Shown here: one piece after another, positions 1 to 7,778 of the stretch | How positions within the stretch are numbered: the stretch's first letter is position 1 | Layout of the letters: each line of letters starts with the position of its first letter | Source of the DNA: Marinoscillum pacificum | GTDB lineage: Bacteria; Bacteroidota; Bacteroidia; Cytophagales; Cyclobacteriaceae | Direction of reading: 5' to 3' | Length of the DNA: 64,000 bases | NCBI RefSeq assembly: GCF_024714495.1 | Contig: NZ_JAMZMJ010000002.1 | Span: 62,001 to 126,000, forward strand | Made by a program: the position numbers and the translations under genes | Notes under the pieces: generated by a model | Seen by the model: only the letters and a program-made list of their open reading frames with translations | The model's database searches: none | What the model was told of the DNA's origin: nothing

Positions 1-1
1 A

Positions 2-2872
2 ACCGCCAATTTGATCTCTAAGGAGCTTTACAACTCCTACAAAGCAGAGATAAGGGAGCATTATTTGCGCTTCGAAAAACTCAGAGAAAAAATTGATGCC
101 ATTTTTCAATCAGAACAATCTCCAGCTAAAATTGCAGAGTCTATACACGACATATTAGTCTATGACTTGTACAACGATGGTGGCACGGATTTTCAACAAT
201 TTTCCGAATCTTTTAACAAGGAATTAATCAACCTATTTGACGAAATCCCTGAAAAGATAGTGATGGAACAAAAACAAGAACGCTTTGTCACGCAGGCGGG
301 TGATTCTTTTTTTGTGAAATCACGCAAGCCCTTCAAACACTTTGGCTACAAAGTATCTGACTCGCCAAGGCGAATTGCCAATGTCTTTAGAAAAACCAAA
401 AAGGATAAAAAATACTGGAATCACACAGTTCCGCTAAGAGCACTTTCTCAAAAGCATCTTCAGGGAGACTTTGTAGAGCGAATTAAGCCGCTTAGAAGAA
501 CATATTTCACGCAATTAACTAAAGCTTACACCGAATTATTGATTGATAGTGTGGACCAGAAAACTCCCCTGGTTGAGCCCAAAAATCTTCAGAAAGAATT
601 CACTAAAACCAGAAATCTTTTAAAGAAAGATCTTCTTGAAAAGCTTGATGAAACGTTCTCGCATCTTATCAAAGAAGCTGAACTGGTAGACACCATGGAG
701 TTAAAATCCAGCAACTACCAGTCTGGCAAATTAGAGGAAGCGATCGCGGAAGCAAATGAACTCTGGAAGAAAGAAGACAAGGAATGGAAGAACACCTTGT
801 TACTGCTTCATGAAGAATGGAGAAGTGATCTGGAGCTGAGACGCCTGACCGACCAAAGCAAAGATGCTCTAACAACCTATCAGGCATCACAATCTAAAAC
901 CTTCGAAGAGTCAATATCTCCAGACTTGAATGCAATCCTGCAGTTCATAGAAGAGTCTAGAGAGGCAATTGACTCAACCGAAGACCTGGGACAGTCATTA
1001 AAAAAGATTAATTACAGAGCTCAAAAAGATCTGGATGAGTCCACCATACCTTCTTTGGTAGAAAAACTAAGCAGCAAGAACACAATCAACGCGGTTGCGA
1101 GACTAGAAAACACCATTACTCAAGGACTAAAATCCATGAGTTTTGACTTACGTCTATGTAAAACAGCTACCCAATATCAAGAACCAATACCAAATAGCAG
1201 TATCACCACTATTCCATTATACGAATTATTAGCATTTGAAATTGCTCCGGCGTTGTTTCAAGAATTTGATCGTATAAAAGGATCTCTACTATCCCAACTT
1301 AACAAGCAAATCACTCTGAGTGGCGATCTGGACCACATGATCACCTTTGGTCTATCCACTGCCATTCAACAGCTTGATCAATCCGACTCTGAATCATCAC
1401 AGCGCGTTGCCCTGGGCACATTACAGAGATCTGAAGATCGTGTGAATGAAATCAAACAAGCGCTTTCTCAACTATTTATTGACACTCACTTGTCATTGAC
1501 GAATGCTGTGAATAAATACAATGAGGAGTTGGAGGCGTTGATGGTCAATGAAAACATTCGCGAAATGCGTTTGCGCATTGCCAAAGCCAAGACCATCCAA
1601 CAAACGAAAGCGTATCGTACAGAACTCAAGAGCAAGGCAGCTACCTATTTTGATCAAGGAAAGGAATATGCGACCAAGCGCTTCAAAGAAGCCAACAGCT
1701 TCATTGGTGAGTTTCGTCAACGCTTTATTCTTACCTCCAAGAAAGACACCGCAAGTAGAGCTGTTTCAGACTTCCTGGCCAGTGCAGAGGAGCGAATCAA
1801 TGCTTTGCCAGTGATCTATCGTAACCTGTATAAAACAGAGCCATTATCAGACCTGGAACTGTTTGTAGGACGAAAAGCTGAATTAGACCAATTAACCACA
1901 GCATACAACAAGTGGGTGGAAGGAAAAATGGGATCGGTGATCCTGTATAGTGAGAAATGGAGCGGAATGACTTCATTTATCAACTACATTCAAAATACTT
2001 CTACATTCAAGCACCCGATTACTAGAATAAAGTGTCAAACGTCACTTGATAGCAAGGCACAATTTGAGGAGATCCTACAAAAAATTAATCCTTCAGAAGA
2101 GGCATTAGGCTTCGAAGAGATCCAAAATAAATTAAACACTGGCTCCAGAAGAATCATCTTACTAGAAGACATACAGAATCTATACATCCGTAAAACTGGA
2201 GGATTCAGTGTACTGAAGTCCTTGATGACGTTGATTAGCAACACTTCTCAGAACGTGTTCTGGATGACTACCTGTACGGTTTATACCTGGGAATATTTCA
2301 AAAAGACCATTCAGATCCATGAAATTTTCAGCTATCCAATAGGACTAAAGAACCCTTCTGAAGAAGATTTGAGTCAGATTGTGCAGAAAAGAAACCGCAT
2401 CAGTGGATATAAGATTTATTTCGAACCTCAAATTAGTAAACTTGAAAGTAAGCGCTTTGCGAAGCTCTCAGAAGAAGAACAGCAAGAGTTTTTAAGAAGA
2501 AGATTCTTCAAAAACCTAATCGATTTCTCAGAGAGCAACATTACCATGGCTTTGATGTTCTGGTTGCTTTCCACAAAAAGTGTAGACCAGGATCGAATAG
2601 TGATCAATTCGTTCCAAAAGCCGGACTTAAGCTTCCTGGAAATTCTTAACCTGGAGAAGATTCAAACTTTGCATGCCTTGATATTGCATGACGGACTGAC
2701 CGTAGAGCAATTTTCAGAAGTGATGCGTAAAAAACTGCAAGCTTCTCACCTATTACTATCCATGATGCTGGAAGACGGCATATTGGTCAAAAAAGAAAAC
2801 CAATACCTGGTGAACACACTGGTATACCGAAGTGTCATCAGCTTATTGAAAGCTAAAAACTTGATTCATTAA
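2..2872 (+). CDS. Coiled-coil protein with degenerate AAA-type ATPase domain (5' partial)
   Basis: The reading frame is open to the window edge. A TTG at 11 could be a start, but truncation is more likely. The first ~600 residues are charged, helical and probably coiled coil, with no signal peptide. An AAA/ORC-like module begins near residue 617 (numbering from base 11) with a VGRKAEL motif. The P-loop position reads SEKWSGMTS (residues 647-655), so Met653 sits where the Walker A lysine is expected. The Walker B-like strand is IILLEDIQ and a sensor-like strand is WMTTCT. The last ~90 residues resemble a winged helix. The stop overlaps the ATG of the downstream channel gene (TAATG), so the two are probably translationally coupled. 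Function is not known. The architecture suggests a regulatory or scaffold protein, and loss of the lysine argues against ordinary ATP hydrolysis. Confidence 0.7.
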   Translation, partial: TANLISKELYNSYKAEIREHYLRFEKLREKIDAIFQSEQSPAKIAESIHDILVYDLYNDGGTDFQQFSESFNKELINLFDEIPEKIVMEQKQERFVTQAGDSFFVKSRKPFKHFGYKVSDSPRRIANVFRKTKKDKKYWNHTVPLRALSQKHLQGDFVERIKPLRRTYFTQLTKAYTELLIDSVDQKTPLVEPKNLQKEFTKTRNLLKKDLLEKLDETFSHLIKEAELVDTMELKSSNYQSGKLEEAIAEANELWKKEDKEWKNTLLLLHEEWRSDLELRRLTDQSKDALTTYQASQSKTFEESISPDLNAILQFIEESREAIDSTEDLGQSLKKINYRAQKDLDESTIPSLVEKLSSKNTINAVARLENTITQGLKSMSFDLRLCKTATQYQEPIPNSSITTIPLYELLAFEIAPALFQEFDRIKGSLLSQLNKQITLSGDLDHMITFGLSTAIQQLDQSDSESSQRVALGTLQRSEDRVNEIKQALSQLFIDTHLSLTNAVNKYNEELEALMVNENIREMRLRIAKAKTIQQTKAYRTELKSKAATYFDQGKEYATKRFKEANSFIGEFRQRFILTSKKDTASRAVSDFLASAEERINALPVIYRNLYKTEPLSDLELFVGRKAELDQLTTAYNKWVEGKMGSVILYSEKWSGMTSFINYIQNTSTFKHPITRIKCQTSLDSKAQFEEILQKINPSEEALGFEEIQNKLNTGSRRIILLEDIQNLYIRKTGGFSVLKSLMTLISNTSQNVFWMTTCTVYTWEYFKKTIQIHEIFSYPIGLKNPSEEDLSQIVQKRNRISGYKIYFEPQISKLESKRFAKLSEEEQQEFLRRRFFKNLIDFSESNITMALMFWLLSTKSVDQDRIVINSFQKPDLSFLEILNLEKIQTLHALILHDGLTVEQFSEVMRKKLQASHLLLSMMLEDGILVKKENQYLVNTLVYRSVISLLKAKNLIH

Positions 2873-3744
2873 TGTCTAGATATATAACATTTGGCCTTTT
2901 GTCTTTAATTGCTCTTGCAGGTCATGCACAGGAAGCTGTTCAAGACATCAAAGATGAAGCTCCTAAGCTGAGTGAAATCTTCTCCATTCCCAAGCTGTTT
3001 TGGTCCTTGGTAGTGATTATAACAGGTTATATCCTTATCCGATTCTTCAGCCACATTTTGCAAATCCTTGCAGAACGTAGCACACAGTATCGAATTACAC
3101 TCAAAGGAATCATTCCGGTAGTTCGGATCATGGGATGGATTCTCGTGATTATCACCATCATCACAGGCATCTTCCACCCGCCTATGGAGACGGTATGGGC
3201 TTTATCAGCTTCTGTGGGTGTTGCTATTGGTTTTGCAGCTCAGGACATACTTAAGAACATCTTTGGAGGTGTGATGATCTTATTTGACCGTCCTTTCCAG
3301 GTTGGTGACAAAATAGAGGTCGGCTCTTTCTATGGTGAAGTAACTGAAATTGGCCTTCGCTCTACTCGGATAGTAACTGCGGATGACTCTCTGGTGGCCA
3401 TCCCGAATAGCTCCATCATGAATGGTTCCGTATCCAACGCCAACTCAGGAGAAGCAAACTGCCAGGTAGTAGCTGAAATCTACTTACCTCTGAGCATTGA
3501 CACAGTGAGAGTACGAGAAATAGCCACACAGGCCGCTCAGGTATCCAAGTTTATCTACCTGAACAAGCCAATAGCCGTGCTGTTCTTCAACGAAGTAAAA
3601 GAGCGCAGATCGTATCTCAAAATGAGACTAAAAGCTTATGTAATGGATATACGAAGTGAGTTTGCTTTCAAAAGTGAAATGACGGAAATCGTAATCTCCA
3701 CACTGCTACAAGAAGGTTTGATGAAAGAAGAAGACTTTAGATAG
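2872..3744 (+). CDS. MscS-family mechanosensitive ion channel
   Basis: Small-conductance mechanosensitive channel that would release solutes across the inner membrane under hypo-osmotic stress. It has 290 residues, close to the minimal MscS size. An N-terminal hydrophobic stretch ending in AHAQ looks like a signal peptide. Two membrane segments follow (about residues 42-62 and 80-102), then the pore helix and beta domain with the family signature: VGVAIGFAAQDILKN, GGVMILFDRPFQVGD, and IPNSSIMN. Its ATG overlaps the stop of the upstream coiled-coil/AAA-like gene by one base, indicating a joint transcript. Family assignment is confident. The link to the upstream protein is inferred only from coupling. 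Confidence 0.93.
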   Translation: MSRYITFGLLSLIALAGHAQEAVQDIKDEAPKLSEIFSIPKLFWSLVVIITGYILIRFFSHILQILAERSTQYRITLKGIIPVVRIMGWILVIITIITGIFHPPMETVWALSASVGVAIGFAAQDILKNIFGGVMILFDRPFQVGDKIEVGSFYGEVTEIGLRSTRIVTADDSLVAIPNSSIMNGSVSNANSGEANCQVVAEIYLPLSIDTVRVREIATQAAQVSKFIYLNKPIAVLFFNEVKERRSYLKMRLKAYVMDIRSEFAFKSEMTEIVISTLLQEGLMKEEDFR

Positions 3745-3746
3745 CC

Positions 3747-4970
3747 TTAAAGGCTATCATAGTCTTGTAGAAATTTCTCCAACTTCTCTACAGTCACATG
3801 ATCCATTAGCACAATCTTGAACCATTTAGGGTTTTGATGATTGTCTGGCACCAATCCATACTTCTTACATAGCTCCGGTTTCAGGTACTGTGCTTTCATA
3901 GTCACAATGTTGGCATCTGGATATCTAAAGTATTCGATTCCTCTTTCTGTCAGATGATCGCACAACCAGGTAGTCCGATGATTCAACACCAGGGTCTTTT
4001 CAAACCAGCCATGAGGCCCGTAATTCATTAATATCATCCAGATTGCAATGGCATTGGCTCCTGACCTGGATCCGATCAGTGTGAAGTCCTGACCTTCTAC
4101 ATAGCTAGCCTCTTCCGTATTGGCAAAATGCATCCACCCTTTCTTGATAAGGAAAATACCAGTTCCATACGGTGCCTGAAGCATTTTGTGGGCATCCAGG
4201 GTCACGGAATTAACATGAGGATTACTAAAGTTCATATCGTTTTCCTGCTTGGCAAAAGGATAAAAGAAACCACCGTATGCTCCATCCACATGAAGTTTGA
4301 ACGTCAAATCAAGCTCAGTCAGCACATCAGTATAACAATCAATTGCATCAACTGAACCAAACATAGTGGTCATCATATTGGCCATGACGACAAAGTACTT
4401 CTTTCCGTCAGCCTGAGCTTGAAAAATCGTTTCTTTTACCGCCTCTCGACTGATGGACCGATCTTCTTCATCTACAGCCACTTTGTAAAAGGAGATTTGC
4501 AATACATTGGATGCTTTGGCCGAAGAATAATGTGCATCAGCAGAAGTAATCAAAGCAATCTCATCCGTGGTGGCATTCAGCTCCTGCATGAAGTAATTGC
4601 GATAGATCCAAACAGCCTGCAAGTTTGCTTCTGTACCTCCAGAGGCTACATACCCATCATAGTCACCCTCTCCTTTTAAAATATCATGAGCACATATGGA
4701 GATCACTTCTTTCTCAATCTGCTGAGTTCCTTTAAAGAAACTCTCAGATGAACCAAGTGTATGGCAACCTATATGATTAGGATTATGAATAAGCGTACTC
4801 AAGAAAGGAGCATCCTCCAGAAATGGTGCATTTTGATAGAATACACGATCATCCAGGTGCGATGCAGGCACACCCAATATATTCTCATTATAATAATCAA
4901 CATTCTCTGACAAGGCAGAAAACACGCGTTGCTTGATCTCTTCCTGAGATAGCTTTCTCCACTTTTTCAT
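3747..4970 (-). CDS. PLP-dependent group II decarboxylase
   Basis: Pyridoxal-phosphate enzyme of the glutamate/tyrosine/aromatic amino acid decarboxylase fold. Visible motifs are the phosphate-binding SGGTEAN, the cofactor-contacting HVDGAYGGF, and LDAHKM with the Schiff-base lysine at residue 262 (numbered from the start chosen here). I chose the ATG at 4970, giving MKKWRKLSQEE and a 407-residue protein that starts like other family members. The frame also runs open to an ATG at 5135, but those 55 extra residues look like translated intergenic sequence. The gene converges with mscS with only 2 nt between stops. The amino acid substrate cannot be read from the sequence. Confidence 0.88.
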   Translation of the reverse strand: MKKWRKLSQEEIKQRVFSALSENVDYYNENILGVPASHLDDRVFYQNAPFLEDAPFLSTLIHNPNHIGCHTLGSSESFFKGTQQIEKEVISICAHDILKGEGDYDGYVASGGTEANLQAVWIYRNYFMQELNATTDEIALITSADAHYSSAKASNVLQISFYKVAVDEEDRSISREAVKETIFQAQADGKKYFVVMANMMTTMFGSVDAIDCYTDVLTELDLTFKLHVDGAYGGFFYPFAKQENDMNFSNPHVNSVTLDAHKMLQAPYGTGIFLIKKGWMHFANTEEASYVEGQDFTLIGSRSGANAIAIWMILMNYGPHGWFEKTLVLNHRTTWLCDHLTERGIEYFRYPDANIVTMKAQYLKPELCKKYGLVPDNHQNPKWFKIVLMDHVTVEKLEKFLQDYDSL

Positions 4971-5387
4971 GGCAATACAATAAGATTTTAGGATTGGCTT
5001 TAAGGATCCTCGGGCAGAAGTCCTGTAGAAATGTGTGGTGAAAGTAGGTAATTGGAAGTGGATATCCAAACTGGATAATTGATTCAGAAGTATATTTAAA
5101 ACCTCGAGTTGGAGTTTATTATATACCAATACCAACCAAAAACTAAATCTGATTACTCAGAAACTTAATTCTCACCTTACTTTTCCATTGATGAAAAGTA
5201 AGCAAAAATCTAGGGCTGTATTCATTTCTTCACGATTTAAGTTCGACTAAATCAGGAAATAAAAAAACTCGCCAAAGTAAATTCTCAACATTAAGAGATT
5301 TCTCATGGCTCAAACAATTTTTATTTCTTATCTGATTTCCATCTTCTTAAATCTAAAATGAATAAGGCCCGTCCCAAAAAAATTGAC
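4971..5387. other. Non-coding gap with a 10-bp perfect hairpin
   Basis: No convincing gene is seen if the decarboxylase starts at 4970. The notable element is a perfect inverted repeat, CTTACTTTTC at 5176-5185 and GAAAAGTAAG at 5193-5202 around a 7-nt loop. It lies about 200 nt upstream of the decarboxylase start and has no T-run on either strand, so it is not an obvious terminator. It may be part of a 5' leader or an operator. Confidence 0.4.
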
Positions 5388-5591
5388 TTAATCCACCAAA
5401 ATGTACTGAACTCGCCCTACTTCTCCTGTTTCCAGCAACACCTTGATACCATGTGGATGAGTAGACGATTTGGTAAGAATCTTCTCCACAAAACCTGAAG
5501 TGAGTTCACCAGTCCGTTGATTGTGCTTTTCTACAATCTCTACCTCTGCTCCTATTTCGATATTACTTCGCTTCTGACCTGACTTTGACAT
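5388..5591 (-). CDS. YwbE family protein (DUF2196)
   Basis: Small 67-residue protein matching the YwbE/DUF2196 family in length and motif order: IEIGAEVEIV, a QRTGELTSGFV core, then HPHGIKVLLE and a terminal GRVQYIL. The family is widespread in bacteria, and its biochemical function is not established. It is basic at the N-terminus with no signal or membrane segment, so it is cytoplasmic. It appears to be a stand-alone gene. Confidence 0.85.
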   Translation of the reverse strand: MSKSGQKRSNIEIGAEVEIVEKHNQRTGELTSGFVEKILTKSSTHPHGIKVLLETGEVGRVQYILVD

Positions 5592-5642
5592 GAATCGGTT
5601 GGATGTTTTGGGCTTAAAGTTAGTCTTAATGATTATTTCAAG

Positions 5643-7145
5643 TTACCTACTAAATTTTCTGGTGGCTTTAAGAAAGTAAAATATAAAATACCCTGATGAA
5701 ATTCTCATGATAAAATCCTCAACTGCGATAACGGATTCTCCATTAACATCCACTAATTTGTGAACAGGATTAATTAAATGTAAATAGTATCCAAAAGCTT
5801 CTTTTGAAAAACTGCAACCTGAATCCCAATCAAAACACAAATCATAACCTAATTGATAATTTTGATTTAGGAGATAGAACAGATAAAAATGAATACTTAA
5901 AAGCCATAACAATGGTAAAATAAATGATTGACCAAAATTCGAAAATATTCTATTGGTCCCAAGTAATGTCAAATCAAAAAATTGAGAGAATGACAGTCGA
6001 TTCCATTTATGAAGTAAGTACCTCAAATATGCCTGCAACTCATTTCTTTGAAATATCGCTGCATCTATAGGGCTATCTTTCATCTTAAAATACTGCTTGA
6101 ATCTTCTATTAATCTCCATCAACTCAAGGTATTTATTAGTGACAGTGCGATTATCAGCAATATCCTCACTTAGCTTTAGAGAAAAAGACTTACCCCAATC
6201 AATGTAACCGATTTGCCATGTTTCAAAATCGGTATTTCGGATCTTGATTTCATTAACTTGTATTTCAGAAAGGAAAAGGCTTTTACATTTAACAAATTGC
6301 AAGCAAAGCGATTTAAGTCCATAAATCTTAAAAACACGCACATCAACTTCTTCACCAAAAGAACTTAGCTTCAATTTCGAAAAAGTGTTATCCCAAATTT
6401 TTACTATCGATTTTCCATAAGCTGGCTCAATGACTACTGATTTAGCAATGCAACTGCTTATATAAAGCTTTTGATCATTTCGAATATTACAGAACTCCAT
6501 ATTCTCTGACCTAATACTTGATATTGACATTTCAACAGGGGCATTAAAAACTGCCAACGTGTTGATTTCGCTATTTGCAAATTTCAATTCCGACGCACCT
6601 ATAAATCCCACATCACACTTTAAGTCTGTTATTTCCGAATCATCAATAAAAAAAGAGCTCAATCTTGAACCCTCTTCAAACTTAAAAGAAGAAATTTTAG
6701 ATTTCGCTTTAACACTTAAACTGTTAATAGATTCCGATAAATTCAACACATTAATGTGACAGTTGCTAAATTCTGCACTATTCTTAATAACTAACTGTTC
6801 ACCACTAAAAGAACAGTTATCAAAGTAGAACTGAGCGCCTTCGTGGGGTGATTTATAATCAATATTACAATGTATAAATGAACAATCTGTAAAGGTCAAT
6901 TCTCCACTAAAGACAGATAACCTTATTCCTTCAATAAAAACACAGTTATCAAACCGATACTGATAATTACTATCAATAACTAACCTCCTATTAAATTGGC
7001 AATAGGAGAATTCTCTTAATCTAGTTGATGCCCCTTCAAGTCTATCCAAATGATAATTCATAAACTTCTTCCTAAGGAGCACACCATTCTTAGGAAAATC
7101 TTCTATATGATTCTTGAACTGAATTAAGTGTGGGTGTAATTCCAT
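5643..7145 (-). CDS. Beta-helix (pentapeptide-like) protein with C-terminal membrane segments
   Basis: 500 residues with no signal peptide. Residues ~45-320 are a degenerate repeat of short beta strands with recurring NC-x-F / DCSF / NCSF steps, as in right-handed beta-helix or divergent pentapeptide-repeat proteins. Next comes the segment TNKYLELMEINRRFKQYF with an ELQAY about 25 residues later, a linker I associate with membrane-anchored pentapeptide-repeat proteins. Two hydrophobic segments follow near the C-terminus (LPLLWLLSIHFYLFYLL and YFIFYFLK). The gene is visibly more AT-rich than its neighbours and lies beside tRNA-Leu remnants, which suggests horizontal acquisition. Function unknown; a membrane-tethered binding or immunity-type role is a guess. 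Confidence 0.6.
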   Translation of the reverse strand: MELHPHLIQFKNHIEDFPKNGVLLRKKFMNYHLDRLEGASTRLREFSYCQFNRRLVIDSNYQYRFDNCVFIEGIRLSVFSGELTFTDCSFIHCNIDYKSPHEGAQFYFDNCSFSGEQLVIKNSAEFSNCHINVLNLSESINSLSVKAKSKISSFKFEEGSRLSSFFIDDSEITDLKCDVGFIGASELKFANSEINTLAVFNAPVEMSISSIRSENMEFCNIRNDQKLYISSCIAKSVVIEPAYGKSIVKIWDNTFSKLKLSSFGEEVDVRVFKIYGLKSLCLQFVKCKSLFLSEIQVNEIKIRNTDFETWQIGYIDWGKSFSLKLSEDIADNRTVTNKYLELMEINRRFKQYFKMKDSPIDAAIFQRNELQAYLRYLLHKWNRLSFSQFFDLTLLGTNRIFSNFGQSFILPLLWLLSIHFYLFYLLNQNYQLGYDLCFDWDSGCSFSKEAFGYYLHLINPVHKLVDVNGESVIAVEDFIMRISSGYFIFYFLKATRKFSR

Positions 7146-7180
7146 ATGTAAGAATAATCAAATATCCAGATAAAAATCTG

Positions 7181-7199
7181 TCACCCATTCTGTCACCCA
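7181..7199. repeat. Short tandem direct repeat upstream of the beta-helix gene
   Basis: The string CTGTCACCCA occurs twice, separated by one or two bases, within the 100 nt upstream of the beta-helix protein start. It sits next to a small hairpin (GTTGGTG...CACCAAC, 7213-7230). Such repeats can be recombinase or regulator binding sites, but no function can be assigned. Confidence 0.4.
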
Positions 7200-7238
7200 A
7201 AAACTTGCCTTTGTTGGTGTTGTCACCAACAAACCTAA

Positions 7239-7278
7239 ACTCTACCATATTTGGTGAAAATACCAAATATGGTAGAGT
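7239..7278. repeat. Perfect 17-bp inverted repeat
   Basis: ACTCTACCATATTTGGT (7239-7255) is followed after 6 nt (GAAAAT) by its exact reverse complement (7262-7278). A 17-of-17 match is very unlikely by chance in this AT content. It lies between the low-GC beta-helix gene and the tRNA-Leu debris. It has no T-run, so it is not a classical terminator. It could be an element end, a recombination site, or a regulator site. Confidence 0.7.
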
Positions 7279-7319
7279 ATGAATTCAGGTTATAACAATC
7301 AGGAACATATTAAAAACAA

Positions 7320-7349
7320 AAAACCTCATCCTTTTCAGAATGAGGTTTT
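7320..7349 (-). terminator. Intrinsic terminator 2 downstream of the tRNA-Leu region
   Basis: Minus-strand stem AAAACCTCAT / ATGAGGTTTT with a 10-nt loop, followed by TTGTTTTTAA. It lies just beyond the broken tRNA-Leu 3' fragment, so this fragment appears to be a duplicated tRNA 3' end plus its own terminator. Confidence 0.7.
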
Positions 7350-7351
7350 CG

Positions 7352-7399
7352 TACCTGAGGGAGGACCGGGCCAACGTTTGGTCGAGCCGGCGCTCCTTG
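7352..7399 (-). pseudogene. tRNA-Leu 3'-end fragment interrupted by a palindrome
   Basis: Read on the minus strand, this matches the 3' third of the intact tRNA-Leu next door. CAAGGAG, GCCGG, TCGA and the terminal TCAGGTAC are conserved, but the T-loop region is replaced by a ~19-nt insert containing CCAAACGTTGG. There is no anticodon arm or 5' half, so it cannot be a working tRNA. Confidence 0.65.
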
Positions 7400-7422
7400 A
7401 TTTTTTATAGTCTTAAACAAAA

Positions 7423-7449
7423 AAGGCCTTCTCATTTTGAGAAGGCCTT
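7423..7449 (-). terminator. Intrinsic terminator of tRNA-Leu
   Basis: Twelve-base-pair perfect stem, AAGGCCTTCTCA / TGAGAAGGCCTT, with a 3-nt loop and a following TTTTGTTT on the minus strand. It starts 6 nt past the tRNA 3' end. Confidence 0.85.
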
Positions 7450-7454
7450 CTAAG

Positions 7455-7536
7455 TACCTGAGGCCGGAATCGAACCGGCACTCCTTGCGGAACACGAGTT
7501 TGAGTCGTGCGCGTCTACCAGTTCCGCCACTCAGGC
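7455..7536 (-). tRNA. tRNA-Leu (anticodon CAA)
   Basis: Complete 82-nt class II tRNA. The acceptor stem GCCTGAG pairs with CTCAGGT (one G-U at the first pair) and the discriminator is A. The D-arm contains GGTAGACGC. The anticodon loop CTCAAAC, within stem CACGA/TCGTG, gives anticodon CAA for UUG codons. A variable arm is present, and the T-arm is GCCGG-TTCGATT-CCGGC. CCA is not encoded. A strong terminator follows directly. Broken copies of its 5' end lie immediately upstream and a broken 3' end lies downstream, but this copy is intact. Confidence 0.95.
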
Positions 7537-7548
7537 TTCTTGCGTTGA

Positions 7549-7588
7549 GCGTCTACCTCCCGATAGTTATCGGGACCGCCACTCAGGC
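7549..7588 (-). pseudogene. tRNA-Leu 5'-end fragment B with embedded palindrome
   Basis: The minus strand begins with GCCTGAGTGGCGG, identical to the first 13 nt of the intact tRNA-Leu, and resumes with GGTAGACGC. Where the intact gene has AACT, this copy has the 18-nt palindrome TCCCGATAACTATCGGGA (7558-7575), which contains AACT in its centre. There is no anticodon arm. It lies 12 nt upstream of the intact gene. Confidence 0.7.
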
Positions 7589-7609
7589 TTCTTAATGCTT
7601 GATCAAAAA

Positions 7610-7651
7610 CTGTCTCCCAGTTTCATCGGCGGACAAGTCCGCCACTCAGGC
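7610..7651 (-). pseudogene. tRNA-Leu 5'-end fragment A with embedded palindrome
   Basis: A second partial copy. GCCTGAGTGGCGG is followed by a 16-nt insert that creates the hairpin GGCGGACTTGTCCGCC (7628-7643), then AACTGGGAGACAG, matching AACTGGTAGACGC of the real gene. It ends before the anticodon arm. The flank CTCAACG precedes both this copy and the intact gene, pointing to tandem duplication. Confidence 0.65.
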
Positions 7652-7729
7652 ATTTTGGTTTTCGTTGAGCACACATTGTTGTCAAACGGAGGGCAAAACT
7701 ATATTATTGTTTTAATTAAAACAACAAAA

Positions 7730-7755
7730 AAAGGATGTCAAAATAGACATCCTTT
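7730..7755 (-). terminator. Intrinsic terminator of the downstream-adjacent secreted protein gene
   Basis: Perfect 10-bp stem AAAGGATGTC / GACATCCTTT with a 6-nt loop, followed on the minus strand by a T-rich tract. It lies 24 nt past the stop of the gene at 7779-8360. Confidence 0.8.
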
Positions 7756-7778
7756 CAAATAATTTAAATTTCTTTTTC

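Noticed and set aside
4971-5135. 55-residue N-terminal extension of the PLP decarboxylase
   Set aside because: The extension lacks family similarity and looks like translated intergenic sequence. The internal ATG gives a normal family N-terminus.
5176-5202. Intrinsic terminator between the YwbE and decarboxylase genes
   Set aside because: The stem is perfect but no T-run follows on either strand, and it lies upstream of the decarboxylase rather than directly behind a stop codon.
7310-7680. CRISPR-like array around the tRNA-Leu
   Set aside because: The repeated strings are pieces of the tRNA gene with unequal spacing and different inserts, and no cas genes are present.
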